Source: RPQJ01 sp963744735
GTDB taxonomy: Bacteria > Pseudomonadota > Gammaproteobacteria > Steroidobacterales > Steroidobacteraceae
Reading direction: 5' to 3'
DNA length: 64,000 nt
NCBI GenBank assembly: GCA_963744735.1
Contig: CAVUVH010000005.1
Span: 310,001-374,000, forward strand
How positions within the stretch are numbered: position 1 is the first letter of the stretch; each line of letters starts with the position of its first letter. The notes beneath the pieces are model-generated. The model saw only the letters and a list, made by a program, of their open reading frames with translations. It was not told the origin of the DNA and searched no databases. Made by a program: the position numbers and the translations under genes. Shown one piece after another: positions 30,774-41,154 of this stretch.

Positions 30774-32144
30774 ATGCCGCAGTTTGCGGAATACGGAGCC
30801 GCCGCCGCGTGGCTGCAGCGCAATCCGCAGGTGCGCTGCGTCGACCTGCTGCTCGCCGACCAGATGGGCATTCCCCGCGGCAAGCGCGTGACGGCAGCGG
30901 AACTCGCCGGCGTGCACTCGACCGGGCTGCTGCTGCCGGGCTCGATGTTCGCGCTCGACGTCCTCGGCGGCACGGTGCAGTGCACCGGCCTGGGCTTCGA
31001 CGAGGGCGACGCCGACCGCGTCTGCCTGCCGATCCCGGGCACGCTGGTGCCGGTGCCGTGGCTCGGCGAGCACGTCGCGCAGATGCAGGTCAGCATGTAC
31101 GAGCACGACCGCACGCCGTTCCACGGCGATCCGCGCCACGTGCTGGAGAGCGTCGTCGCGCGCTTCACGGCGCTCGGCCTGCGGCCAGTGATGGCCGTCG
31201 AACTCGAGTTCTACCTGGTCGACCGCGAGCGCACCGCGCAGGGCCACGCGCAACCGCCGCGCCAGCCGCTGACCGGCCGCCGCGAGACCAAGACGCAGAT
31301 CAACTCGATGCAGGAACTCGACGAGTACTCGGCGGTGCTCGATGCGATGCAGGCCGCCGCGCGCGCGCAGGAGCTGCCCACGGGCACGATCCTGGCGGAG
31401 TACGGCCCGGGACAGTTCGAGGTCAACCTGCACCACGTCGACGATCCGCTGCTGGCCTGCGACCACGCGATCCGCCTGAAGCGGCTGATCAAGGGCGTGG
31501 CCCTGCAGCACGGCATGGAAGCGACCTTCATGCCCAAGCCCTACCGCGACCAGGCCGGCAGCGGCGCGCACCTTCATGTGAGCGTGGTCGACGCGGGCGG
31601 GCGCAACATCTTTGCCGCCGAGGACCCGCAGGGCAGCGCCGAGCTGCGCCATGCCATCGGCGGCCTGGCCGCAACCATGAACGACGCCATGGCGATCTGC
31701 GCGCCCACCGCCAACTCGTATCGGCGCTTCCAGCCCGAGGCCTACGTGCCGCTCAACCCGAGCTGGTCGGTCAACAACCGCGGCGTCGCCTTCCGCGTGC
31801 CGCACGGGCCGCCCGACAGCCGGCGGGTCGAGCACCGCATCGCGGGCGCCGATGCCAATCCGTACCTGCTGTCGGCGATCGTGCTGGCGGGCATGCACCT
31901 GGGCCTGACGCGCAAGCTCGACCCGGGTCCGGTGCTGGCGGGCAACGCCTACCGCGACACCACGCCCACGATCCCGCAGTCCTGGCCGGAGGCCATCGGC
32001 GCGTTCGAGCGCAGCGAGTTCGCGCGCGAATACCTGGGCGAGCGCTTTGCGCAGCTGTTTGCACTGACGCGGCGCGGCGAGATGCAGGATTTCAACTCCT
32101 ACGTGTCCGCGCTCGACTACGACTGGTACCTGACCACGAGCTGA
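30774..32144 (+). CDS. puuA: Gamma-glutamylpolyamine synthetase (glutamine synthetase family), copy 2
   Basis: 456 residues, intact. Same family as the gene at 28433 but clearly diverged: 'VDLLLADQMGIPRGKRVTAA', 'MAVELEFYLVDRERTAQG', 'AEYGPGQFEVNLHHVDDPLL', 'GSGAHLHVSVVDAGGRNIFA' and 'RRVEHRIAGADANPYLLSAI'. Active-site Glu, His and Arg positions look conserved. It heads a two-gene unit with the oxidase at 32149, 4 bases downstream. The pair of synthetases may divide putrescine from longer polyamines or other amines, as the several Spu synthetases of Pseudomonas do; that is inference. Confidence 0.9.
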   Translation: MPQFAEYGAAAAWLQRNPQVRCVDLLLADQMGIPRGKRVTAAELAGVHSTGLLLPGSMFALDVLGGTVQCTGLGFDEGDADRVCLPIPGTLVPVPWLGEHVAQMQVSMYEHDRTPFHGDPRHVLESVVARFTALGLRPVMAVELEFYLVDRERTAQGHAQPPRQPLTGRRETKTQINSMQELDEYSAVLDAMQAAARAQELPTGTILAEYGPGQFEVNLHHVDDPLLACDHAIRLKRLIKGVALQHGMEATFMPKPYRDQAGSGAHLHVSVVDAGGRNIFAAEDPQGSAELRHAIGGLAATMNDAMAICAPTANSYRRFQPEAYVPLNPSWSVNNRGVAFRVPHGPPDSRRVEHRIAGADANPYLLSAIVLAGMHLGLTRKLDPGPVLAGNAYRDTTPTIPQSWPEAIGAFERSEFAREYLGERFAQLFALTRRGEMQDFNSYVSALDYDWYLTTS

Positions 32145-32148
32145 GCCG

Positions 32149-33432
32149 ATGCCCGTCCCGCACATCGATTCGTATTACGCGGCCTCGGCGCATCCTGCGC
32201 CGGACCGGCCGCCACTCGCAGGCGACATCGACGCCGACGTCTGCGTGGTGGGCGGCGGCATCGCCGGCTGCGCCACGGCACTGTTCCTGGCCGAGCGCGG
32301 CTACAAGGTCGTGCTGCTCGAGGGCCACCGCATCGCCTACGGCGCGTCGGGCCGCAGCGGCGGACAGGCGATCGTCGGTTACGCCTGCAGCCAGGACAAG
32401 CTGGTGGCGCAGGTCGGCCGCGACGACGCGAGGAAGATGTTCGACATCAGCGTCGAGGCCAACGACCTGATCAAGACGCTGGTGGCGAAGCACGGGATCG
32501 ACTGCGACCTGCACTGGGGCCACCTGCACACCGCGATCAAGCCGCGGCAGGAGGCGGACCTGCGCGCCTGGCAGGAAGAGCTGGTCGAGGAATACGGCTA
32601 CACGGGCACCCGCTGGCTCGACCAGGCGGAACTCGGCGCGGTGCTGAACACCGACCGGTACATCGGCGGCCTGCGCGACGATCGCAGCGGGCACCTGCAC
32701 CCGCTCAACTACACGCTGGGGCTCGCGGCGGCGGCGGCCGCGGCCGGCGTGCAGATCTTCGAGCAGTCGATGGTCGTCGGCATCGAGCACGGCGCGACCG
32801 TGCGGCTGCGCACGGCGAATGGTGCCACCGTGCGCGCGAAACATGTCGCGCTCTGCTGCAACGCCTTCATCGACGAGAAGATTTCCCGGCACCTGCGCGA
32901 CCGCATCATGCCGGTCGGCACCTACATCATCGCCACCGAACAGCTGGGCCAGGCGCGGCTCGAGGCGCTGATGCGCGAGAACGTGGCGGTGTCGGACGTC
33001 AACTTCGTGCTCGACTACTTCCGTTGCTCGGACGACCACCGCCTGCTGTTCGGCGGCCGCGTCAGCTATTCGGGCCGTGATGCGCGCAACACCGCCAGCG
33101 CCACGCGTGTACGCATGCTGAACGTGTTCCCGTCACTGGCAGATGCGAAGATTGAGTACGCCTGGGGTGGCCACGTCGACATCACCATGAGCCGCGCGCC
33201 GGACTTCGGCCGGCTCGCGCCGAACGTGTACTACCTGCAGGGTTTCTCGGGCCACGGCATCGCGCTCACGGGCATCGCCGGGCAGATGGTGGCCGAGACG
33301 ATCGCCGGCCAGGCCGAGCGCTTCGACCTGTTCACGCGGCTCAAGCACCGGAAATTCCCCGGCGGCCCGGCGCTGCGGATGCCGGGGCTGGTGCTGGCGA
33401 TGCTCTGGTTCCGGCTCAAGGACCTGCTGTGA
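32149..33432 (+). CDS. puuB: Gamma-glutamylputrescine oxidase (FAD-dependent, PuuB type)
   Basis: 427 residues, intact. Oxidises gamma-glutamylputrescine to the aminoaldehyde with release of ammonia and H2O2. DAO-type FAD fold: dinucleotide motif 'VCVVGGGIAGCATALFLAE' near residue 28, 'IAYGASGRSGGQAIVGYACS', and the C-terminal FAD contact 'YYLQGFSGHGIALTGIAGQM'. Immediately follows the second synthetase. Ends convergently 9 bases from the lipoprotein gene stop. Confidence 0.93.
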   Translation: MPVPHIDSYYAASAHPAPDRPPLAGDIDADVCVVGGGIAGCATALFLAERGYKVVLLEGHRIAYGASGRSGGQAIVGYACSQDKLVAQVGRDDARKMFDISVEANDLIKTLVAKHGIDCDLHWGHLHTAIKPRQEADLRAWQEELVEEYGYTGTRWLDQAELGAVLNTDRYIGGLRDDRSGHLHPLNYTLGLAAAAAAAGVQIFEQSMVVGIEHGATVRLRTANGATVRAKHVALCCNAFIDEKISRHLRDRIMPVGTYIIATEQLGQARLEALMRENVAVSDVNFVLDYFRCSDDHRLLFGGRVSYSGRDARNTASATRVRMLNVFPSLADAKIEYAWGGHVDITMSRAPDFGRLAPNVYYLQGFSGHGIALTGIAGQMVAETIAGQAERFDLFTRLKHRKFPGGPALRMPGLVLAMLWFRLKDLL

Positions 33433-33441
33433 GGCTGCCGG

Positions 33442-34351
33442 TCAGGGCCTGACCTCGAACGAGGACTGCGTAGCCACGGTCACCACCTGGCCGGCCGCGA
33501 GCGTCACTTCGCCACCCGTGCCGTGGGCAATCGCAGTGCCGGCCGCGCCACCGAGCAGGCCGCCCACCACCGAGCCGTTCTTGCTCGATACCTGGTGGCC
33601 GATGATCGCACCGGCCGCTGCGCCGCCGACGATCTTGGCGGTGTCCTTGCCCGTCTCGCTCTTGCCGACCTGCGCCAACGGCGCGTTGATCGACACGCTC
33701 GATCCGTTTGCCACGACCAGCGAATCGAAGCTGACACCCAGCGACGGCGTGCCGCCGACCTTCTTGCTGCCCGAGACGATCTGCGTGATCGAGCCCTGCA
33801 CGGACGCGCCGGCCTTCGCCGCGCGCCGATCGCCGATCATCAGGTCGGATGCGAGTCGCGCCTCGACGCGGTCGCCGACCGCGTTCGTCTTGGTGCTGAC
33901 CGGCGTGACGATCTCGAGTGCGAGTTGCGTGCCTGCGGGCACGACGATCGGGGTTGCCGGCGGCGCAGCCTTCGGCGCAGCGGTGGCCGCGCCGGCTTGG
34001 ACGACACTCGATTTACTCGCCGCGGCCTGCTTGGCGGCCGCAGCCTGCTTCGGCGGCGGCTGCAGCAGCGGCATTCTCGGCATCGCGCCTCGCCAGCTCC
34101 GCTTCCAGTTCTTTCTGCTTCAGCAGCGCCTCGCGGTCGGCGAGTTCCTTTTCCCGGGCGGCGAGTTCCGCGGCCTTGGCATCCGCGGCCGCTTGCGCCG
34201 CCGCCTGCTGCGCAGCCGCGTCTTCCGGCGCCGTCGCCTGGGCCGCGGAATCGGTCGCCGCCGGCGGCGAGGACTTGCCACAGCCCGTCACTCCCAGTGC
34301 CAGGGTGAACGCGGTCAACAGCAGGACTCGAACGGGAGCGGCGTTTCGCAT
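33442..34351 (-). CDS. Glycine-zipper lipoprotein with coiled-coil N-terminus, one frameshift
   Basis: Lipoprotein of unknown function. Signal 'LLLTAFTLALGVTGC' from the ATG at 34351. Residues about 45-95 are an Ala/Glu/Lys-rich coiled coil ('AAREKELADREALLKQKELE'). The rest has a beta-barrel-like stretch ('IVVPAGTQLALEIVTPVSTK') and a glycine zipper ('IVGGAAAGAIIGHQ', 'VVGGLLGGAAGTAIAHG'), as in SlyB or YMGG-type envelope proteins. Frame breaks near 34065 within an Ala-rich repeat. An envelope-stability role is only a guess from the class. Confidence 0.7.
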
Positions 34352-34506
34352 GGCGGTCACTGTCAGGATGCAGGGATGCAATACGGTACTCCAGGCGCCG
34401 CCCCGCGCACAGCCGGGGTGGCGGAGTGAGCACTCGATCACGACATCACGCTGCCATGCCCCGCCCGTTGCGCGGCTGGGGCTCCGGCATTGCGCCGCCC
34501 CGAATC

Positions 34507-34866
34507 TCAGCCTTCGCCGCCGTAGCTGCAGCCGCTGGTGCAGGTCTCGTGCACGACCACACGCGCCAGCAGGGGCAGCGACGGCTGCAGTTCGCGCCAG
34601 ATGTAGCGCGCCAGGTTCTCGCTGGTCGGGTTGTCGAGGCCCGGCACGTCGTTGAGGTAGTGATGGTCGAGCCGCTGGTAGATCGGCTCGAACGCGCGCT
34701 TGATGTCGGCGAAGTCCATCACCCAGCCCAGGCGCGGGTCGACCTCGCCGCTGACGTGCAGCTCGACGCGGAACGAATGGCCGTGGACGCGCGCGCACTT
34801 GTGCCCCGCCGGCACGTGCGGCAGGCGGTGCGCGCTTTCGAGCGTGAAGGTCTTGAAGATCTCCAA
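34507..34866 (-). CDS. queD: 6-carboxy-5,6,7,8-tetrahydropterin synthase
   Basis: 119 residues. Converts dihydroneopterin triphosphate to 6-carboxytetrahydropterin, the second step of queuosine synthesis. Zinc ligand His in 'ESAHRLPHVPAGHKCARVHG' with the catalytic Cys, paired His in 'GHSFRVEL', 'MDFADIKRAFEPIYQRLDHH', and the C-terminal 'HETCTSGCSYGGEG'. Full length and intact. No other queuosine gene is in the window. Confidence 0.95.
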   Translation of the reverse strand: MEIFKTFTLESAHRLPHVPAGHKCARVHGHSFRVELHVSGEVDPRLGWVMDFADIKRAFEPIYQRLDHHYLNDVPGLDNPTSENLARYIWRELQPSLPLLARVVVHETCTSGCSYGGEG

Positions 34867-34878
34867 CGGTGACGCGTC

Positions 34879-35286
34879 TCAGTACTTCTTGGGCCGGTCG
34901 AGGCAGTCGTTGATGAACCTGCGCCGCTGGTCGCCGCTCAGGCGCTTGCTGTCGGCCTGCTGGTAGCAGTTGCGGTCGCTGCTGTAGCGCCGGTAGTCGT
35001 AGTTATTGCGGCTGCCGCGCTCCTCGCACCACTCGGTCCATTCCTTGCGGTCCTGGCCCTTGAGGTTGCGCTCGTTGGCGCGGTGATTGCACTCCGACAC
35101 CACGCTGCCGTGATTCGGGTCGCCGCCCTTGTCCTTCGACTTGCCCTGGTCGTCATCGCGGTCGTCGTATTGCTGGGACTTGCCGCCCTTGTTGCCCTTG
35201 TCCGCGGGCGGATCCGCCAGCGCGACCGGCGCCAGCACGATGCCCAGCGCCAGCGCGGCGAGCAAGGAAGTGAATCTGGTGTTCAT
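34879..35286 (-). CDS. Exported PsiF-repeat protein
   Basis: 135 residues with a clear Sec signal ending 'APVALADPPA'. The mature protein is highly charged (Lys/Asp/Gly) and has two copies of a PsiF-like repeat, 'CNHRANERNLKGQDRKEWTE' then Cys, and 'CYQQADSKRLSGDQRRRFIN' then 'DCLD'. Each repeat has two Cys likely to form a disulfide. PsiF proteins are phosphate-starvation induced in E. coli, but their function is unknown. It lies 12 bases upstream of queD and could be cotranscribed. Confidence 0.75.
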   Translation of the reverse strand: MNTRFTSLLAALALGIVLAPVALADPPADKGNKGGKSQQYDDRDDDQGKSKDKGGDPNHGSVVSECNHRANERNLKGQDRKEWTEWCEERGSRNNYDYRRYSSDRNCYQQADSKRLSGDQRRRFINDCLDRPKKY

Positions 35287-35316
35287 GCAGCCTCCGGGGA
35301 GTGTTGGTCCCGAATA

Positions 35317-37597
35317 TCAACGGGCAGTATCGGCAGGTCCCCGGGTCGCTGCAAGCGCGGGCGACTTCGGCCGCAGCACATAGCAGACGTGGATGCGTGC
35401 ATTGCGCTTGAAATCCTCCGGGATCGTCTTGCGCGTGATGTCCTCGACCTCGAACTGCCCGAGGGTCGCGTCGTCCAGCTTGAACTTCTGGAAATTGTTC
35501 GAGAACACGATCTGGCCGCCCGGTGCCAGCAGCCGCGCCGCAGTGGCCAGCAGCCAGCCGTGGTCCATCTGCACGTCGAATTCGCGCTGCATGCGCTTGG
35601 AGCGCGAATGCGTCGGCGGATCGATGAAGATCAGGTCGTACTGCGGCGGACGCGGCAGCTGCGACTGCGCCTCGAGCCAGGCGAGGCAGTCCGCCTGCAC
35701 GAACTCGTGCGCCGGGCCGCGCAGGCCATTCAGGTCGAGGTTGCGCAATGCCCAGTCGAGGTAGGTCCTGGACATGTCGACCGTGGTCGAGGCGACGGCG
35801 CCGCCGCCCACGGCGTGCACGGTGGCCGTGCCGGTGTAGGCAAACAGATTGAGGAAGCGCTTGCCCTGCGCCCACTCGCCGAGTTTCGCCCGCGTGATGC
35901 GGTGGTCCAGGAACAGCCCCGTGTCGAGGTAATCGGTGAAGTTCACCCGCAGGCGATAGCGGCCTTCGCGAACGACGTGGAATTCGGCCTCGCCGTCGAG
36001 CTTCTCGTACTGCTCGCCGGCCTTCTGCCGCTTGCGCACGCGCAGCACCATCCGCTCCGGCGCGATGCCGAGCACCTCCGGAATGACCGCCAGCGCTTCG
36101 TCGCGCCGGGCGCGCGCGGCTTCGGGTGCGATGCTCGGCGGCGCCGCATACTCCTGCACGCAGGCCCACAGCGCGTCGTTGCCGTACAGGTCGATGGCAA
36201 ACGCGTACTCGGGCATGTCCGCGTCGTAGACGCGAAAGCACGCGACGTCGTTGCGCCGCGCCCAGGCCGCGAGCTTGCCGTGATTCTTGCGCAGGCGATT
36301 GGCGAACATCGACGACCCGGGACGCTGCCGCGCCGCCTCCATGCCGGTTGGCGCGCACGACGGCCGGATCGGGTTCCTTCGCGGACTCGTCCAGGTGGAA
36401 GCGCAGCAGCCGGCCCTCGATCGGGCCATTGAAGAACGTGTGCTGCCGATAGGCACGCAGGCCGAGAGAGCGCCCGAGGTGCGGCTCGCCGGTGAAGATG
36501 CCCGCCTCCCAGCCCGGAAAGCAGTGCAGCAGCCGCTCGCCGAGGGTCGCGTACAGCGCCTCGAGTTGCCCGGGGTCGCCGATGCGCACGCCGTAGGGCG
36601 GATTGACCAGCACCAGCCCGGCGGCGTGCTTCGTCACGGCCAGCTGGGCGATGTCCCGCCGTTCGAACAGCAGGTGATTGCCGAGGCCGGCGCGATTGGC
36701 ATTGGCGATCGCCGCACGCACCGCCGTCTGGTCGCGATCGCTGCCGGCGCAGCGGCCGCCGTCGAGCACATCGAGTCGACGCTCGGCCTCGGCCTCGCCG
36801 CGCAGTCGCGCCCACAGCTCGGCATCGTGCTGCCGCCAGCGTTCGAAGCCGAAGCGGCGGCGCGCCAGGCCGGGCGCGATGCCGGCCGCGATCATCGCCG
36901 CCTCGATCACCAGCGTGCCCGATCCGCACATCGGGTCGTAGAACGCGCCACCCTGCTCCGCCAGCGCCGGCCAGCCCGCGCGCAACAGCAGTGCCGCCGC
37001 CAGGTTTTCCTTGAGTGGCGCCTCGACGCCCGACTGCCGATAGCCGCGGCGGTGCAGGGGCTCGCCGCTCAGGTCGATCCCCACGGTGACCCGCTCGCGC
37101 GCGAAGCGCAGGCTGACCCGCAGGTCCGGTGCGGCCAGGTCCACCGACGGCCGGTCGCCCGCGTGCTCGCGCATGCGGTCGACGATGGCGTCCTTGGCGC
37201 GCAGCGCCGCGAACTGCGTGTGCCGCAGCCAGCGCGGCGACTCGCCGACGACATCCACGGCAAACGTGCCCGCGGGCGTCACGTGCGTCTCCCACGGCAG
37301 CGTCAGCAGGCCGCGGTACATGAAGTCCGGGTCGCTGGCGTCGAGGTCGGCCAGCGTCAGCAGCACGCGGCTCGCCGTGCGCGAGCGCAGGCAGGCGGTG
37401 TACGCGCTGGCCAGCGGGCCGAAGAAGCTGACGCCGGCCGGATGCTCGCGCTCGACCTCGATGCCGTGCTGCCGCAGCTCCTGCGCCAGCAGGTCCGACA
37501 CATTGAGCGGACAGGCGGCGAAGAATCGATGCCGCGCGAGCGGCGCGCTGCCGTCGTCGTCGCGGGCTGCTTCGTCGCGGGTCGTGGCCTCGCTCAT
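35317..37597 (-). CDS. rlmL: Bifunctional 23S rRNA methyltransferase RlmK/RlmL, one frameshift
   Basis: Fused enzyme modifying G2445 (N2, RlmL half) and G2069 (N7, RlmK half) of 23S rRNA. N-terminal THUMP region 'RHRFFAACPLNVSDLLAQEL', then the RlmL Rossmann domain with 'FYDPMCGSGTLVIEAAMIA' and catalytic 'LVLVNPPYGVRIGD'. The RlmK half has 'FLNLFAYTGTATVHA' and 'YDLIFIDPPTHSRSKRM'. An extra base near 36345 breaks the frame at the domain junction. Repaired length about 760 residues, as expected. The start overlaps the stop of the exonuclease-fusion gene (ATGA). Confidence 0.92.
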
Positions 37598-39051
37598 GTG
37601 CGACCCCCGCGACCGCCAAACTGCAGCAGGTCGCGCGGCCGCAGGTCCTGCAGCGCGCGGCCGATGATGCGGTAGCTGTCGGCGTCGAATTCCGCCGTCG
37701 CCGCCTCCTGCAGCAGCGCCGCGACCTCGTCCTCGTCGCGGGCCGTGCCCAGGTGACACCAGCGGTCGATGACGTGGATCTGCGTGCCCTGCGCATCGGG
37801 CGCCGGCTCGCGGATGCCGATCGCGCCGCGGAACGGCCACGGCTTGAGCCTGAGCGGCGCGAACGCCAGCTGCAGGCGGGCATCGTGCAGGGCGCGCGGC
37901 TCCTGGCCCACGCAGGCGCCGCGGCACTTGCGCACCTGGTAGGCGAAGCAGCTGCCCGGACCGGCCTCCAGGCCCAGTGCCTTCAGGCACAGGCCCGCTT
38001 CGCGCGCCTTGCCTTCGACGGCGCGCCAGGCGTCCTTCTCGCTGCGGAACGGTCCGAACACCGCGGTGTCGTCGGCGTCGGCCACTGCATCGGCCAGCGG
38101 CATCACCTCGGGCTGCAGGCCGTCGCCACCAGGCACCAGCCGCACGACGCAGTCGCCATCGTTCTTGCGCAAGCGCCGGTTGGCCGTGGGCACCAGCTGC
38201 TTCACCAGCCGCGACTCGAGCAACAGCGCGCCCAGCTCGCCGCCGGTCTCGATCCACTCCACCTGGCGCACCTGGCGGGTCAGTTTCGATTCCTTGCCCG
38301 AGCGATGCTCGGCCGCGAAGTGATCGAACACGCGGCTGCGGATGTTGCGGCTCTTGCCGACGTACAGCAGCGCGCCCGCCTCGCCGCGGAACAGATAGAC
38401 GCCGGGCGATTCTGGCAGGTCATCGGCCAGCTCCGGCGGCAGCTGCGGCGGCAGCCGCGGCTCGCGCAAGGCGGCCACGACGGCTTCATCCACCGCCGGC
38501 GCGCCCAGCTCGTGCTCCATCGCCGCGAGCAGCGCCGGCAGCACCTGCGCATCGCCCAGCGCGCGGTGGCGCGCGCTGCAGTCGAGGCGAAAGCGCTCCA
38601 TCAGCGTGTCGAGGTTGTGGCGCCGGTGCTGCGGATAGAGTCCGCGCGACAGCCTGACCGTGCACAGCACCGGGGCCGCGAACTTGCTGCCCAGGCGGCG
38701 GAACTCCGTGCGCAGGAAGCCATAGTCGAAGCGCGCGTTGTGCGCGACGAACAGCCGGCCCCGCAGCCGCTGCGCGACCGCGGGCGCGATCTCGGCAAAC
38801 GGCGGCGCGTCCGCGACCATGGCATCGTCGATGCCGGTGAAGGCCGCGATCGCCGACGGGATGCGGATCCCCGGCTGCACCAGCGAGCTCCACTCTTCGA
38901 CGATCCTGCCGCCCTCGAGCAGCACGATGCCGACTTCGATCACACGGTGCTGCGCGGCGAGCCCGCCGGTGGTCTCCAGGTCGACGCAGGCCACCGGCCC
39001 GCGCAGCGATTCGGCCTGCAGCGCCAGCAAGGTCTCGGCATTGGGCGGCAT
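37594..39051 (-). CDS. DnaQ-type 3'-5' exonuclease fused to a GIY-YIG (UvrC-like) nuclease domain
   Basis: 485 residues, intact. Residues about 15-185 are a DEDD exonuclease: 'CVDLETTGG' (ExoI Asp/Glu), 'VAHNARFDYGFLRTEF' (ExoII) and 'CSARHRALGDAQVL' (ExoIII, DEDDh type). Residues about 215-300 are a GIY-YIG domain: 'SPGVYLFRGEAGALLYVGKS', 'RNIRSRVFDHF', with Glu in 'ALLLESRLVKQLVPTANRR'. The rest matches the UvrC/Cho C-terminal region including 'CFAYQVRKCRGACVGQ'. It could process DNA damage or flap structures. This fusion is known in Gram-negative genomes, but its substrate is poorly defined. ATGA overlap with rlmL. Confidence 0.85.
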   Translation of the reverse strand: MPPNAETLLALQAESLRGPVACVDLETTGGLAAQHRVIEVGIVLLEGGRIVEEWSSLVQPGIRIPSAIAAFTGIDDAMVADAPPFAEIAPAVAQRLRGRLFVAHNARFDYGFLRTEFRRLGSKFAAPVLCTVRLSRGLYPQHRRHNLDTLMERFRLDCSARHRALGDAQVLPALLAAMEHELGAPAVDEAVVAALREPRLPPQLPPELADDLPESPGVYLFRGEAGALLYVGKSRNIRSRVFDHFAAEHRSGKESKLTRQVRQVEWIETGGELGALLLESRLVKQLVPTANRRLRKNDGDCVVRLVPGGDGLQPEVMPLADAVADADDTAVFGPFRSEKDAWRAVEGKAREAGLCLKALGLEAGPGSCFAYQVRKCRGACVGQEPRALHDARLQLAFAPLRLKPWPFRGAIGIREPAPDAQGTQIHVIDRWCHLGTARDEDEVAALLQEAATAEFDADSYRIIGRALQDLRPRDLLQFGGRGGRT

Positions 39052-39056
39052 GTCGG

Positions 39057-39930
39057 TCAGGCGGGCGCGCGTCCGTCGAGCGACAGGATCGGGTAGTACA
39101 GCTCCGGCCGTCGGTCGCGGAACACGCCCCAGGCGTGGCGCTGCGCCCGCAGCTGGTCGAGGTCGAAGGTCGCCGTCAGGATCGCTTCGCCGGTGCGCGC
39201 GGCCTCGGCGACCTTGCCGCCGGTGCTGTCGGCGATGAAGGACGAGCCGTAGAACGTCATCTCGTATTTCTCGCCCCGCTCCACGCCGATGCGGTTCGAG
39301 GCGACGAGCGGCATGACGTTGGCCGCGGCGTGGCCCTGCATGCAGCGCTGCCAGTGATCGCGCGAGTCGAGGCTCGGGTCCTGCGGTTCGGAGCCGATCG
39401 CGGTCGGATACATGAGGATGTCCGCCCCCATCAGCGCCATGCAGCGCGCGGCTTCCGGAAACCACTGGTCCCAGCAGATGCCGACGCCGATCGTGCCGAA
39501 GCGCGTCTTCCACACCTTGAATCCGGTGTCGCCCGGCGAGAAGTAGAACTTCTCGTGGTAGCCGGGACCTTCCGGAATGTGCGACTTGCGATAGATGCCC
39601 ATGACCTCGCCGTCGGCATCGACCATGGCGAGCGAGTTGTAATAGGCGTTGTTGGCGCGCTCGAACACGCTGACCGGCAGCACCACGCCGAGTTCCTTCG
39701 CCAGCGCCTGGAAGCGGCGCACGAGCGGGTTGTCCGGCAACGGATGGGCGCCGGCGAAATGGCTCGCCAGGTGGTCCTTGCAGAAGTACGGGGTCTCGAA
39801 AAGCTCTTGCAGGAGAATGACTTGCGCGCCCTTGCGCGGCCGCCTGCCGCACCATCGACTCGGCCTTCGCCAGGTTCTCGGCAGGATTCGGCGTGCAGGC
39901 GAACTGCGTCGCGGCGACGGTGACTTGCAT
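39057..39930 (-). CDS. aguB: N-carbamoylputrescine amidase, one frameshift
   Basis: Nitrilase-superfamily enzyme converting N-carbamoylputrescine to putrescine, CO2 and ammonia. Catalytic Glu in 'VILLQELFETPYFCKDH', Lys in 'GIYRKSHIPEGPGYHEKFYF' and Cys in 'GVGICWDQWFPEAAR'; 'SSFIADSTGGKVAEA' is diagnostic. An extra base near 39840 separates the first 30 residues. Five bases upstream of the exonuclease fusion. The partner agmatine deiminase (aguA) is not in the window, so the agmatine route is incomplete here. Confidence 0.92.
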
Positions 39931-39961
39931 CGCGGGCTCCGGCGGACGGTAGCCCTGAAGT

Positions 39962-41147
39962 CTAGCGCAGCAGGCCGAGCACGTGCCGCGCGATCATGCT
40001 CTCTTCGTCGGTCGGGATGACGTAGGCCGCCGTGCGGCTCGCGGCCGATGAAATCCGCGGACCCTGCGCCAGGTTGGCCTTTGGGTCGATCTCGACGCCG
40101 AGCCACGCGGCCTGCTGCCCGATGCGCGCACGGATCTCCGGCTGGTTTTCGCCGATCCCGGCCGTGAACACGATCGCATCGAGCCCGCCCAGCGCCGCGG
40201 CCAGCGAGCCGAGTTCGCGGCCCGCGCGATAGACGAACACATCGAGCGCGAGCGCCGCGGCGGGCTCGCTGGCTGGCAAGCAGGTCGCGGACGTCGCTCG
40301 ACACGCCCGACATGCCGAGCAGGCCCGACTCGTTGTAGATCAGCCGTTCGATCTCGCGCGGCCCGAGCTTCATCTCGTCCATCAGGAACAGCACGACACC
40401 CGGATCCATCGCGCCGCAGCGCGTGCCCATCGGCAGGCCGTCGACCGCGGTGAACCCCATCGTCGTGCCGACGCTCCTGCACGCCAGCAGGGCGCACATG
40501 CTCGAGCCGCTGCCGAGGTGGAACACCACGGTCCGCCCTGCTGCGGCGCGCGCATCGACGGCAGGCAGTTGCGTGGCGATGTACTCGTACGACAGGCCGT
40601 GGAACCCGTAGCGCCGCACGCCCGCCGCGGCGAAGCGCGGCGGCAGCGCGAAACGCTGCGCCACGTCCGGCACGGTGCGGTGGAACGCCGTGTCGAAGCA
40701 GGCGATCTCGGGCACCCCGGGCAGCCGCGCCAGCAGCGCGCGGATCGCCGCGAGGTTGTGCGGCTGGTGCAGGGGCGCCAGCGGCACGTACTGCTCGAGG
40801 CGCTGCAGCACGGCCGCGTCGACCGCGGTCGGCGCCATGAACTCGAGGCCGCCATGCACGACGCGATGGCCGACCCCCGCGATGCGCGCGTCGCCGAGTT
40901 CCGCCTGGACCGCCTCGAGCAGTCGGTCGAGCGCATCGGCGTGGCTCATCGGGCCGGACGCGAGCTGCGTCTCGGTGACCGGTCCGCCGTCGCGGCGCGA
41001 GCTGAAGCGCGGCACGGTGCCGAGCCCCGACACCTGCCCGCGCAGGTCGCGCACGGCCTGCCCGCCAGCGAGGCGAAAGACACAGAACTTGATGCTCGAC
41101 GAGCCCGCGTTCAGGACCAGGATCACGCGCTCCGTCGCGCCCGTCAT
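39962..41147 (-). CDS. ackA: Acetate (or propionate/butyrate) kinase, one frameshift
   Basis: Phosphorylates acetate reversibly with ATP. ASKHA fold: 'VLVLNAGSSSIKFCVFRL', 'GVGHRVVHGGLEFMAP', 'CFDTAFHRTVPDVAQRFALP', 'RYGFHGLSYEYIATQLP', 'VVFHLGSGSSMCALLACRSV', and the C-terminal 'GLDAIVFTAGIGENQPEIRA'. Frame breaks near 40275. Directly downstream (7 bases) of the MaoC-phosphotransacylase fusion, so the two should make acetyl phosphate and ATP from acyl-CoA. The acyl chain length is not clear from sequence. Confidence 0.92.
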
Positions 41148-41154
41148 GCGATCC

